From NCBI GenBank assembly GCA_964020085.1, contig OZ026606.1:5045923-5109922 (forward strand): DNA of 64,000 bases, written 5' to 3'. The notes beneath the pieces were generated by a model. The model did not search any database. It was not told where the DNA came from and saw only the letters and a list, made by a program, of their open reading frames with translations. Both the position numbers and the translations under genes were made by a program. Positions 1 through 12,758 of this stretch are shown piece after piece. This DNA comes from Micromussa lordhowensis. Taxonomy: Eukaryota > Cnidaria > Anthozoa > Scleractinia > Lobophylliidae. Position 1 is the stretch's first letter; each line of letters begins with the position of its first letter.

Positions 1-614
1 AAAATTACCACAGCTGCATCTACATTAACTGAATTTTAACCAGCACATCAACGTACAGATCATACCCAACATTTTCAATCGGCTTTTAACCAGTCTTCCC
101 GTTGATCAGATCAGTGCAAAAATTACGCTTCTTGAAGTGTCGTATAATGATTTTTTTACGACATGGTAACGATAAACAAAAAAATTGCACATACCAGATT
201 TGCTTTAAAAAAGCTGATACCAATACCTTAAATTATGGTACATGGCAAGCGGAGTATACAATTTTGAGTACATTGTAAAAACATTTCAAGCCATAGGTTT
301 TGCATCAAAATACATAACGGCAAGCTTTTCAAAACAATTATTTGGTTCATGAAAAGGACTGTACTGAGACATCTAAAGAGAAACATTGTACTTAATTTTT
401 CTAGACCATTTATGCCACAGTACACAACCACCTCAAATAAGAAGCAAACGACATAACTTACGAGGATTTATAAGTCATTAATTGAGATTGTTTCAATTCA
501 AAAGTAATATAATTGACTGGTTATGAAAGTTCTGCATGTAGTCTGTTGTCCACCCAGTTCACTCAGGGATGTATATCCAGTGATATTTGTATGATAGACA
601 CAAAGTAAACATAC

Positions 615-3600
615 CAATTGTGTGACATCCTGGTCTGGGAAGGATGGCATTATAGCCTCTGGATGGACAGGAGGGGCTACGGCTGGTACTTTAGGGAAGG
701 GGCTGGGATACTGGCCAGGCTCAGGTAGCATTTGATACGCACCTGTGAAATACATATATCTTATTAGACATTTTGGTGTGTAGTATCACTGGGTATTTTT
801 ACAAGTTGTGCCATATTTTGAAGAGGTAGGGCGAGTGAAACGAGTAAAAATTCTCAGCGATATTTGTACTTGTTTCGCATGTTATTTGTACTCTACGAAG
901 CAAAGTTGGATAATAAATTCATTTTTTTACGATAACTGCAGAAATTCTTGCACGCTCATTGACTAATTTTTATCGTCAATATGCGGACAGACACATGAAT
1001 TTAAAATTTGTGAGACGCGTCAGCGAGCAAGAGCAGGCAATTCGACCATTTGTAAAGAGACTTAATTAGCAGGTACATAATTTTTTTCTTACAGATATAG
1101 ATTTAACAAATTGACGTCAGTGTTTAATGAGTCTGTCCTGTTATTGACAATTAATTTCGTCATCACATTGACAAAGTAGTCAAAGTGGATCCACAGCTAC
1201 TTTGACAATGTGATGACGAAATTTATGATCAATAACAGGGCAGACGCATAAGAAACTGACATCAATTTGTTAAATCTATATCTGTAAGAAAAAAAATTAT
1301 GTACCTGCTGATTAAGCCTCTTTGAAGAATTGCCCAACCTAGTTCAGTATAATGCCTTATCACAATTTATAAAAGCGTGTTTTATTGTTTTGCATTCTCA
1401 AATGCCCGTCGTGTTTTATCACAGTGTAATACACGGCTTAGGCTTCTTTATTTGTTAAATAAACAACAATGTACTGAGTACAAACTAACTTGAGGAAATT
1501 ACCAAAAAGATATAACTGACAAAGGAACACAATAAGCAGTTTCCATGCAATATCAGTAGGAATATGTTGTCATTCATGTGTTCAAAAGTCTTTCACTAAA
1601 AATTAAATTGATGGTCGTCTTATTACTTGTTTAGGTTCAACAAATTCAAAACTAGCCACTGTTGAGGCATCAATGCAAAGATGTTTTTTTTCTTGAAGGT
1701 TCAAGGCTGTTGCCTAACAGGAGCCCGGTAGCCTGGGGCTCCCAAAGAATAGCTCTGGGCGCCTTAATTTTTCACAGCAACACCTTTCACTTCATACATG
1801 TACTGTATGTTGGGCTCCTAAGTTCTCAGCGGTTAGCTCTGAGGGCCCCTTTAAAAGTTTCTTAGGCAGCAGCCTTGAGGTTTCCTTACCACCAAGGCGC
1901 AACTTTTAGTACTAGTAAAAGTGGAAAATGAATTCAGGATGTTTGTTCATACAACAACCACACAGCTTTGTTACCCTGATCCTTGTCAAATTTCCTTTAT
2001 ATCATATTGATTTTTGAGATTTGGTGGAGGGGTTGACAATTTTTCTGAACGAGAATTTTTTCGAAATCAGGTTGTGCAAGATTTGCTTTGATGTATTCAA
2101 TTATATTTCTTTTCATGCCTCCCTTTGCACAATTTTTCTTGTTTTTTTTTCTTGCACTGCGTATATGTCCTTAATCTATTAACTGATGTTAATGATCCTC
2201 TTTCGAGGCCTAGTCTGAAATGCCACTGACAATACTACATTTGGAAATCACACACTGGCTGTGGGTAAAATTTGGGTGGCAGGGAAGGACGACAGGGAGT
2301 AGGGGCCCAGGAAGGGGGCCCTCCTGGGGGGAGTACAGATCAGGTGGTACCGGGGGTAGCCACCCTGGAATAGAAGTTCCAGACCTGCCTCCAGGGGTGA
2401 GGCCCATATCCCACAGTCCCGGGAGACTGAGGGAACCAGGAGGGGGAGCCCCTCCTGGGGGGAGTACAGATCAGGTGGTACCGGGGGTAGCCACCTTGAA
2501 ATAGGTAGTTTTCCGGACCTGTCTCCAGTGGGCTAGAGGCTTACTGTGGGGTAAAGTGCAGCTAATGGGTGCACTTCCCTGCCACCATTCTTTATTAACG
2601 AACACCAGAGTGTCACCAAAATACAAAAATATACATGTAGTCAAAGTTCGTTGCATTCTGAATAACAAGGTCTTAGGTTGCTAAGAGACGGATAGTAGTA
2701 GCCTATTGCCCTTAATGGATTAAGTTTTAAAAGCTAATGATACCTATAAGTACATACAGATATATTGTAAAATCAAAGTCAGGATAAGAATGTTCAGTGT
2801 CAATCCACTAAGCTCTGAGGGCAATGTCAGAGCTTGCGTTTTTTTTTTTTTTTTTTTTTTTTGATTTGAAAGAAAAATAAGTATAAGCCTATACATTGCA
2901 AACATTACTATGAATCTAAATGGTTTGTTTCTTAGCTTTAAGATAGACCTAAAGCGAGGTATTAGGAGTTAAAGTGTGGAGCAAGGGTTCCAGTCATGGG
3001 AGGGTGGGAGGGAAAAGGAAAACTTAGTGGCGAAGGATCGGCACTAGCACAGAGACTGAATACAACGAGGAGGGTGAGCTTGATTAGAGGTCAGGGGCAT
3101 GAGGAGGACACGTGAAAGAAATGACTGGAACCATTGATACACTGTCTTTTATAGATATAGATATAGATAACAGTGGCCTTACTTACGAAATGAAAGGTTT
3201 GTTGTGATATCTAAAGGAGGTAATTGTTTCCAACTGGAGATCCCTGATGGACTTTGAGATAGAGAATTAGAGGCATGTACTCATGTTACTGGGATTTACA
3301 TATGAGCGTGACAAGAGGTTCGTAATGTTGCCTGTCTCTGAAATAAAGTGTTACAATGCGGAATGTGTGTGCCTGCTCAGGTCTCATTAACATCAGTTTA
3401 TGGAGACCATAAACTTGAACTTCCAACTTTTGATAAGTGTTACTTATTCAGGGTAACGTGATCAAGAAATTAAAATATGTTATTTTTTCTTTGACAAAAG
3501 TCTCAAAATTATTTCATAAAACTTCACTCCTGAAGGCTTGTTAAGAGTGTGTCCATGAGAAAACCAGGCAGAACCAGGCAGGAGGTGATACAGCTCAAAT

Positions 3601-6600
3601 CACCAATTTTGCTCAAACTTGGCATGAATGTTGGGTTTGGTGAGCAAATGATTATGCCAAGAACTTAGGTTAAAATATTTTATTCCCTTCAAGTTAGGGG
3701 GACCCCCTCCAATAATGGCCCTTTGCCACTAATTTATGCATATTAAATTAGTTGTCTTTGATTTAGCTCTTCTACAACAAAAAAGGCCATGTGAAAATGA
3801 AATCCACTGGATAATGTTCTACTATTATTAGTCTCAAAGCACAGATATTCATTTGAACCAGACAATTCGATTTCTCTCTGTGGCTCTATCTTAAGTAAGG
3901 TACATATTTTGTAGTGTTGTGAATAGCCTTTAAGTAATGGCAAATATCTGCACTGGGCAACAGCAAATACGCATTATTCTAACATGGATAGTGAGAACAA
4001 TCACTAAAGTTCTCAAAAGAGCCATAAAATGTTTGGGGACCTCAACATTTTTTTCTGTGCTGGCATACTCTTTACATAGGATTTCACGATTTTTGTCCAT
4101 TTAATGGACATTCACTAGAACACGGAAGCTATTTTTTGTGTTAACCTAACTTGAAATCAACAAGAAATATCTACCCAAGTATTTTCCTATCAATATCCAG
4201 TATAAATTCGGCGAAAAGAAGCACTTGAGACATTTCCGTCAAATATTTTCAGAGCTACTTCTCACGGTTATCAATAAAACGCGGGAGAAGAAGATTCAAC
4301 GTAGAAGCTCCTTACACTTAGGTTTTCAGGCGTAAAGTACAATGGAAACATGAAATACCTACTACATACATGTCACTTGGATGCAATTTTTGCGACTCTC
4401 GCTGATTCTTGGACCGCGAAATGTCCAGTTTTGTTGCATCTGTTTCGGCGACGGTTGCTTCGACCCGAGGTTTAAAGAGAATGTCCTTTGCCATCCCGCT
4501 TTCGTCATCAGAGATATCAACATTTGTCGAAACAGCTACTCACAAGGCCGTTAAAAATCCAGGAAGAGCTATCACTGCTGTGAGTGTTATAGGATACAAA
4601 TTTCTTACAAAACGCACCACAAAACATTCCGCCATCTTTGTGGATATTTAGCGGTACAATTCGTGAAACTATACATGAAGTAGTTATCGGATTACAAGGC
4701 GTAACCGCTGAGTTTTCAAAGTCTAAGTGGACCTGGCGGAGTGTTTTGTGATGGGATTTAAAAAGCAAACTGTATGTTAAAGTGATCACTCTCCCTGGAT
4801 TTTAAACGGCCTTTTAAGTAGCCTTTTCGACAGCTTTTGATATCTCTGATGAAGGCGGGATGGCAATGGATATTCTCTTTAAACTTCGGGTCGAAGCAAC
4901 GGAACAGATGGCACAAAACTGCATGGACATTTCTTCAATCCAAGAATCAAAGAGAGCGCAAAATCGCGTCCAAGTGACATGTGTAATCGCTGTATGTAGT
5001 AGGTGTTTCTTGTTTCAATTTTATTTTACGCCTGAAAACCCAAGTTAAGGGAACTTATGCGTTGAATCTTCTTCTTCCGCATTTTTTCGATATCGAGAGA
5101 ATGTCACAAATGTACTTCAGTCTCAAGTGCTCTTTTTCGCCGAATTTATACTGCATATTGATAGGAAAATACTAAGGTAGATATTTCTTGCTAGTTTCGT
5201 GTTAGGTTAAGACAGAAAAATGGTTTTTGTGTTTTAGTGAATGCTCATAAAGTGGCCAAAATTCGTGAAGTCCTATTTAAACAGTATGCCAGCACATAAA
5301 AAATGTTGAGGTCCCCAAACATTTTATGGCTTTTTTGAGAACTTTAGTGATTGCTCTCACTATCCATATTAGAATAATGCATATTTGCTGTTGCCCAGTG
5401 CAGATATTGGCCATTAATTAAAGGCTATTCACAACACTACAAAATATGCACCTTACTTAAGATGGAGCCGCAGAGTGAAATCAAGTTGTCTGGTTCAAAT
5501 GAATATCTGTGCTTTGAGACTAATAATAGTAGAACATGATCCAGTTTATTTCATTTTCACACGGCCTTTCTTGTTATAGAAATGCTAAATCAAAGAGAGC
5601 TAATTAAATATGCATAAATTAGTGACAAAGGGCCATTTTTGGAGGTAGTCCCCCTAACTTGAAGGGAATATAATATTTTAACCTAAGTTCTTGGCATAAT
5701 CATTTGCTCACCAAACCCAACATTTAGGCCAAGTTTGAGCAAAATCGGTGATTTGAGCTGTATCACCTCCTGCCTGGTTCTGCCTGGTTTTCTCATGGAC
5801 ACACTCTTAACACAATTTTTTGGTTCCCTAAAATTCACGAAATGTACTAAGGCTAAGGATCTGCACTAAACCTTTTATTTTTACATAGACCTGTATAAAC
5901 TATTGTTATTCAGTTAAATATTTCTTTAAATTTACCACTGTACCTTTGTCATTAAGTCCTGGATGAAGAAACCTACAAGACATACCCCACGTGCAACCAC
6001 CTGAGCAAAGAAAGATAAAAAGCTACGGTCAAATGCAGACACACTAAGTCTTTAAAATTCACAAAGGTTGCTGGTATTTCTTTTCTCTAAGTTGGTGAAG
6101 GGAGGAGGGCCATTGACATCAAATGCCATTATTTCACTTTCTGTAGGGCAAATACTGAGAGGGAAATAAGCAAGCAAATTCTATGGCTGTACAGTTAGTA
6201 ATGACTCCATCGGCATTGTACACGGTATGCTGCCAGTAACTAGTGTACTTATGTATAGCCTGCGTGCAGACGTCTGCTATTTCTTTTCATGCAGAAAAAG
6301 TGATGTCTGTGAAACACACCTTTACCATTTGTGCTCCTGCTACTTTCTCCAAAATTTGGGTACCATCCTGTAATTGGTTAACTACTTTACAATAAGCCAA
6401 CTCTACCGGGCTATCAACTTGAGATGCTCCATATAATTTATGGTGCGTTTTGTAGTATACATTTGGCATGTTTTTCATGGAATTGTCATATCAGATTGTG
6501 TATTCAGTTTTACGCCCATTGCAAGTAGAATGACAGAAATGCTGTTGATGTTAAATATAAAACAAATTATATAAAACAAATTATATAGGAATCAAATTGT

Positions 6601-9600
6601 TCAAGGTTAATACAAAGGCATGTGGATACTTTCAGACCTTCTTGTCCAAAAAAAAATACATGATACCCAAATTGGGATACAAATGCACTCAAATCACAGT
6701 AAAACCAAAAACGTTCAAAATTTTAATCCGCACACCTAATGAAACTGCTATAATTCCAAAAATAATTATTTTGAAACCTCGCATATTCTATCTTCTTGAT
6801 TGACAGCCTAGTAAAATCAGAAATCTACAAAACAAAAAGTTATTTCTCCTTGAACAGGAACCACTGGTTACAAAAAAAAAAAAATGATCGGTCTTAAAAT
6901 TGTTTGATTCTTCCATCTTTGTTTTGTTGATGAGAATTTGGAAATGGAAATAAAATTCATATCATGGATTTCCATGATATACAGTTAACTGATACCCGGA
7001 TCCCTCATATCATTTGATTTAGAGTCCATTTTGGCAAGACAAACATCAGAGGAAGTAGCCTAAAAGCTTTGAAACCATTTCAAATGTTTTCTTCCAAGTA
7101 CTTTTGTGCAAACATTTTCACAATTTCCGAAACTGGGGGATCTGCAGCCACTGGGTGACTTGCCCATTTGAGTAAGCAAAAGGTGGAATCCAAACACATA
7201 ATCTACTAGCCCCAGGTCATCACAAATAGTTCCCTTTATATGCAGTAGCAGACAACTTAACTAAAGACTTTCATTACCAATCCACAATACATGGTACTCT
7301 TCTTATTTATTTACAGTAATTGTTTGATGGAAACGGTTTCTTCTAGGTAAACATCTCACTAACAGTGAACATTGTAGACAGTTTAACTTATATCTGTGAA
7401 CATAATACAACTTCATGCAGCATTGTAGAAAGCTTTGCCTCAGGTTCAAAAATTACATAGCAAAATGCAAGAGAAGCCCTGTTACACATCAAGGATTTCT
7501 TTAGCACACACACTATGACACTTGCTGTCACTAACCTACATCACTTCATTAACTTACCATAAGTAAAATATCTGCAGATCTTTCTCCTTAAATTCAGAGT
7601 ACCTGACAATTACATTATAAACAGGTCCATGTCAGTCATAAGGATTACAGGGAAACAATCCTCTCCTTACACATGAAGTAAAATTAATAAAGAGTATGCT
7701 GTTTGAGCTGTTTCCTTTCCTCTGAAATAAGGAACTCAGATTTGACTGAGCTTGGTATGATTGTCAATGACAATTAGGGAAATCTGTTTCTCTCCAGCAC
7801 AGTTTGTTTCCAGTAAATTCAAATTTCACCGAGCAGAAGTGTTGTCTTTGTGTGGAAGGTTAACTTTTATTACAAGGTAAACCCATTGACTCCCAGAGCT
7901 TTGAGCCACAAATGTATTTTTTGGACATTTTGGAGATTTTCAGCCTGGATACGAGCCAAGTTAGCTCCAATCTACTCAAAAAGGCATTTGCGACATGATA
8001 GCATGCATTTCTTTCCACTAGTACCCCGTTTTACTACATTTTTGCTCAGGCATGCACAGAAATAAAAATTTTGAGATTTTTTTGGACAAGAAAGTGACCT
8101 ACACCTTTTCATCTTTCCTTTTTCTCCTTTTTCTTATCTTTTGCTGCAGTAATTGGCCTTCTACTGGGCTTGCTTCCAATTGAAACATTTCTGAGAAAGC
8201 ATCAATTTTTTTTTCCATTGAGTAGCTAAGTGTCAGTCCTAGGAAATTTTGCTGCAAGTTTTCACTCAAAATTTCGGAGCATTTTTGTCCAAATTCCAGG
8301 CTCCATTGAGCCAATCACTCCAATCTGGGTATCATCTTTTCCTCCTGCAGAACTTGAGTATAGATGATGCCAATTTTGGTCAAAGCTGATGACGACAGAA
8401 GTAGAACAAAGGCTAACGCTCATGAGTTACGGCTGGCACGGGAGTCAGTGGGTTAATTCCCAGTAGAAATTTAGATGATTAATGCTCATTCAAAAGCACT
8501 CAACTTCAAATTAAATATAATAGCATGAGTGACTTCTTCCATTGTTTGAAGGCAATTACTGTGAAACCTGCTCAAACAAGTCCACAAGGGCTTGCAACAC
8601 AAAGGATACAATTACCCTGTTTAAAGTTGCAGAGAGAGAGGATTAAATAACAGTAGATGCTCTGTATTAAATAACAATCTATCTTTTTGTGAGACCCCGT
8701 AATTCTAATATTCTAGCATTGCACTTCCCATAAGGTACCTGTCGAGTCCCCATCCTCAATAACCTCTCCTTCTTCTGGGCCATCAGCCTATAAAAAAATC
8801 CACCTGATCAAACAAACATGAAGCATTTCTAATTGAAGATGTGGTTTGTTGGCAAAGTTCAACTTCCAGCAACTTCAGCTCTATTACATAACCTTATCAA
8901 TTCAAAATGCTCCTGTACATGTATTTGTTGATTTGTTTTTATAATGATGTAACCTGAACCCAGATTGTCTATCAGGAATTCATTGTACTGTAGTATTCAT
9001 TAGGCTTCACTTCCAACAAATGCTGCCTGATATTCAGTGATCAACATGTTACAACACAGTTGTGGCAATATTCATGTATGCTTCTGAGTAAAGTTTCTCC
9101 ATGATTGTAGCTGTAACCAATCAGACGATTGACTGACCAATCAATTGAACAGCTAAGTTCAGTTCTAAATCTTACCTCGTTAGTTGAATCTTGCTTTCCT
9201 TGAAGCTTCTTCTCTGCGTCATCCTGAACACAATTCAACAGGATTCCATTAATTGAGTGGTTTTCACTTGAGTGTGGAAAGTACTTTGCACTTGCTTTGG
9301 TTTGCAATACCACACTGTGAGATAAGCTAACAGAACCCCACCACTTTGTCACTTAATCACAAGTAAAATCATGCTGTGTTTGCATATCTGACCAGTTAAT
9401 GTCTTCACTAACTTGTTGCTGAACAGAGCTCTCTACAAATGCCGACTGGAAAACACATGTGTAGGGAGCTTGAAATGTTAAAACTAAATTTGTTTTATAA
9501 CAACTTTTCAGTACTGAAAAACATTCCAGTGTCTCATGGAACAAAACACTGAGGGAAAGGGGGAATGTGGGGCAAGGGAGAGAATGTTTGCCAGCTCCTA

Positions 9601-11053
9601 CTCAGTACAGCATGGTTGTATCTATTGAAGTATTCAAGGAAATAACTGACCATAAGTTAACAATGGCCACTTGTTTTGTCCCGGTGGACAGTCCATACAT
9701 TCAATCTTATTTTAACCTCTCTACAACCACCACCTCTCCACAATGGCCAGTTAATCAATGACTGGTGTATACAAAACCCCATTTTATATTGTAAAAGGTC
9801 TTGAAACTTGATCTGTACCGTGTGTCATTGGTCTCTGTTTCTGTTTGGTTTCTTTTTTATTGATATTTTTGGATTGTGTTTAACTTAGGAATTTCTATGC
9901 TACACAAAGCATTTTTTTTTTAAATACAAAAATGTTGTACCCCCTGAAAAAACAGGTGTCATAATTCACCCCTTCCTCCCCATGACAGCTACTCTCATCT
10001 GTCCACAAGGTGGCTGCTGTAGAGAGTTAAGCTGTATATAAGTTAGCACATGTTAAATTGCTTGCTGAAAAAGTTGCATTAGAATTGTTGACACCTGGAC
10101 TTGAGTCAAACAGAAAGCCCTTCTTTTTTCTGTACGCTTCCTGTATTTTCACTTTACATGTATGCTAATTTTATAGCAGTGCTGTTCTGAACTTCGCAGG
10201 AAAATATAATTTTCGTGCCTGGAGACAAACTTTCAATCAATAGATAAACTACACCGTGAAAAATCAGTATTGTGGAGTATGCTGTATGCTGGAGTATTCA
10301 AGATCGCACAGCCAGATCTTTTGTTCGTAATGAAATGTTTGCTACGCAGGCTACATAACACACACTAGGTAAAGATAAATGTCCTATGTTTTCAATCATT
10401 TATATATTCTTGTACATGTACCACCCTGATTCAATCACTGTTTGTCTTAGAAAAAGATGTCAGAATCATCAAAACAGATCATAATTTTTACCTTATGTTT
10501 CACTGTATGTTGCAGGAAACCTCAGACATAAAAAGCACACCGAGACTGAATTTTGGACAAATCTAAATCCATGACTTATTAACACATTAGTTCATCATTT
10601 GAAATATACCTTAGTATCTTCATCTGAGAGGATTTCTCCTTCTTCACCCTCTTCGTCTTGTTCAGGTTCTGCCAGCTCACCTTCCTCCCTATCATCGCCC
10701 TCCATGTCGTTTTTAACTCCATTTCTATCTTCTTGTGCTGCCACTATTTCTCCTTCATCTTCCTCATAATCAAGTTCCCCCTCCTCTTCCTCTTCATATA
10801 TACCAGCCTTATTGTGCACATTTGCTGTTAAATGAATGCTTGCAGTTGAAGCTGTCCACTCAGTCTTAACACCTGCCTTGTCTAATGCTATCTCTTGAAC
10901 CCTTTCAACCAAAGTACTCTCCTTAACATCAGAAATAGAAGTAGAGCCCTCCACTGGCACAAGACAGGATCTTTCTTCCATGGTGTTTGACAGCAATGCA
11001 CTTCTGTGAGTGTCATCATCTTTGACTGACTCATGACTTTGTTTGGGGTCCAT
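615..11053 (-). CDS. 5' part of an acidic EEGE-rich protein gene, possibly a CCCH zinc-finger (ZC3H18/ZC3H4-like) protein; partial
   Basis: Four coding exons on the minus strand join in phase: 10610-11053 (ATG at 11053), 9176-9223, 8739-8787 and 615-742, giving 223 codons that run off the left edge. All have AG acceptors and GT donors (for example GTAAG after 9176 and GTACC after 8739). Residues 70-180 are strongly acidic, with repeated EEGEL, GELDYEEDEGEI and EEGEI blocks. The last exon is proline-rich and starts near AYQMLPEPG. Such EEGE/DYEE stretches precede the CCCH fingers in ZC3H18- and ZC3H4/6-type nuclear RNA-processing factors, but no CX7-8CX5CX3H finger is visible here, so the family is a guess. 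An AG acceptor just upstream of the ATG (coding exon begins at 11058) implies a non-coding first exon, probably near 12.6 kb beside the TMEM70-like promoter. Undetected exons could lie in the 8 kb intron. Confidence is good that it is a real gene, low on its name. Confidence 0.55.
1038..1343. repeat. Foldback (hairpin) element, about 145 bp arms
   Basis: Two near-identical inverted arms meet at about 1195. GCAGGTACATAATTTTTTTC at 1070 is mirrored by its complement ending at 1310, and the central pairing is around ACTTTGACAATGTGATGACG. The outer ends (GCAATTC... and ...GAATTGC) also pair. This is a MITE-like structure without coding sequence. No clear target duplication was seen. Confidence 0.75.
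2319..2494. repeat. Partial direct duplication, unit about 131 bp
   Basis: A G-rich block of about 45 bp beginning CCTCCTGGGGGGAGTACAGA occurs at about 2319 and again at about 2450, separated by diverged G/C-rich sequence. The stretch is locally much more GC-rich than its surroundings. The open frames across it look like by-products of this composition. Confidence 0.6.
3545..5806. mobile_element. 2.26 kb TTAA-flanked giant foldback element
   Basis: TTAA at 3541-3544 and 5807-5810 flanks inverted termini GAGTGTGTCCATGAGAAAAC and its complement. The arms stay alignable for about 1 kb each (to about 4560 and from about 4797), leaving a loop of only about 240 bp. The conserved inner arm end reads as a short open frame on both sides but resembles no known protein. 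TTAA target duplications occur in piggyBac and Kolobok DNA transposons. The purine start (GA) fits Kolobok-type ends better than the CCY start of piggyBac; that assignment is inference. No transposase is visible, so it is non-autonomous. Confidence 0.8.
7882..8452. mobile_element. TTAA-type MITE, CCCATTGAC family, copy 1
   Basis: Termini CCCATTGACTCCC and its complement enclose 571 bp, with TAAA on the left and TTAA on the right. The interior shares blocks with the copy at 14082-14698 in the opposite orientation, including a CTGCAGGAGGAAAA-type block and a CTTCTACTGGGCTTGC-type block. It has no coding capacity. A CCC start at TTAA resembles piggyBac-derived MITEs. Confidence 0.7.
8453..10609 (-). 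other. Introns of the acidic-protein gene around two short exons
   Basis: Apart from the 49 bp exon at 8739-8787 and the 48 bp exon at 9176-9223, I see no coding or repeat structure that I can support here. The exons encode DDAEKKLQGKQDSTNE and ADGPEEGEVIEDGDST. Confidence 0.45.
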
Positions 11054-11592
11054 TGGACCTACATCAGTAATAACAAATTGAATAAATGTATCTCATTCAA
11101 CGTTTCATTATCTAGAGTCACTGTACATTGAACATTGGTTGCTTCAAAATGCAAACCAAAAGTAAGAGGTTAAGCAATACTATGTTGTAAATGATTTCCA
11201 TCATTTTTATGCTTATGCTACAACAGTGGAACCAGTTAATACAGACACCAAGGGCACAAGCAAAAGTATCTCCACAATGACATATTATCTGGATGTTTTA
11301 AAATTATATCAAACACGAAAGACCACGTCTGACCACATTTCCACACACCAAGAAGAGAGTTGTCATTACAATGCACAGCACAGTACATTTGACAAATTTC
11401 TATATGTATATCACCTTTCTCACTGTCTAATTGTAGCTACCAAAATTTCATGACCTCTAGTGATTATGGTGTTCAGCAGCATAACAGCATTGTTAACAAG
11501 GCTCTAAATGCTAACTTCTGAATGCTAACTTCAAAATGTATCTGTTGCTCTAAACCCTCTCCACAGAATTTATTAAAACTTTGCAAAACTTA

Positions 11593-11876
11593 GGGTGCGT
11601 TTCTTTAATCAAATCCAAGATTGGATTCTTAAATCTCGATAACTCCGAAAACAGATTTTGCATTTCTTTAGTAAACAGATTAATCCAAGATCACTCGGAT
11701 CATGGTGCATCAAAAGAACCGAAGAATCCACTCTGGACATGGATTCTTCGGTTCCTTTGATGCACCATGACCCGAGTGATCTTGGATTAATCCGATTACT
11801 AAAGAAACCCAAAATCCGTTTTAGGATTTATCGAGATTTAAGAATCTAATCTTGGATTTTCTTAAGAAACGCACTC
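11593..11876. mobile_element. 284 bp hairpin MITE with TTA flanks
   Basis: Nearly the whole element is a palindrome: arms of about 138 bp around a centre near 11735, with GGATTCTTCGGTTC on one arm and its complement on the other. Termini are GGGTGCGTTTCTT and (inverted) GAGTGCGTTTCTT, with TTA at 11590-11592 and 11877-11879. A 3 bp TTA duplication fits PIF/Harbinger-type MITEs. It lies in the first intron of the acidic-protein gene. The open frames on both strands here are products of the palindrome. Confidence 0.75.
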
Positions 11877-12559
11877 TTAGTATCTTATCATGCTGATCAC
11901 AATTTGATAAACCATATATGGGGATCACCAAACTCATTTTTTAGTTATTAGCCCACAAAGCTAAAATTAAGGGTGTTTCCATAGATTGTTCTGTTGCTAT
12001 AGTAACCAATTATGCCATGAGGATGACCACAACTTGTTGACCAATGATTGAGCATTTGTGTGATACCAATATTGTAACAACATTTGATTAAGAGTCAGGC
12101 AGTATTGTTCTGTCAAAATACGTGTGCTGGAAACTGTTCCCAGATGTGAGTTTTTTTTAAATCACCATCACTAATAGCATCATTTATGGTTTGATCCTGT
12201 GCGTTCTACAAATGAGCATCTGTCAGGGTCGCACACAGATTAGAGCGAATGACTTCAACAAGATAACTCTGTACTTATACCACACAGATGTGATGATCTG
12301 AAACATCGATACCTTGGTCTAAAATTTTATAAAGCTAACCTACCTTAAAACAAAACTCCCCTAACTTGAGAGGGAACAGTCGACAATTACCACAAATACA
12401 GAAAATAATGTCATCGAGAAAAATAAGTAGCCTCGATTTTCGACGATGGTGGTGGTAAATTTGACCTTCATTTCAGGTCATACGGGCTATAATCAAATCA
12501 TAACTTACCCAGTCAACCACAAATGGATTTAAAACAAAACTGTGCGACAGCTAACACCA

Positions 12560-12758
12560 AAACATACTTCGATTCTCTCTTCTTTTCTCAGTAAAAGTTC
12601 AATTCAATTATGGCGGACGAAGTTCTGATATTCTCTTTCTCTCATTGGCTAAAACAACATCATGTGATAGTTTTGCAACATGTCAGCGGTGTTCAAATCT
12701 GCACGTGTCTGAAAGACGACGAGCAGAATAAGTAATCCAGAAAAACGGAGTTTCAACG
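12560..12758. promoter_or_regulatory. Probable bidirectional promoter with a YY1-like ATGGCGG motif
   Basis: The minus-strand acidic-protein gene and the plus-strand TMEM70-like gene start head to head around this interval. At about 12609 the plus strand reads AATTATGGCGGACG, close to the animal YY1 consensus (AANATGGCGGC), which is common in TATA-less housekeeping promoters. No TATA box was seen. The transcription start sites are inferred. Confidence 0.4.

Larger units (their letters stand above)
743..8738 (-). other. 8 kb intron of the acidic-protein gene, rich in inverted-repeat elements
   Basis: The preceding exon ends and the following exon begins in phase 1, so direct splicing keeps the frame. 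The intron holds a hairpin at 1038-1343, a direct duplication near 2.3-2.5 kb, a 22 bp T run at 2841-2862, the TTAA foldback element at 3545-5806 and the CCCATTGAC element at 7882-8452. I saw no further exon in it, but a short one could be missed. Confidence 0.5.

Noticed and set aside
4409..5048. Two short open frames in the arms of the giant foldback
   Set aside because: They are the two inverted copies of the same arm end; no domain and no start or splice context.
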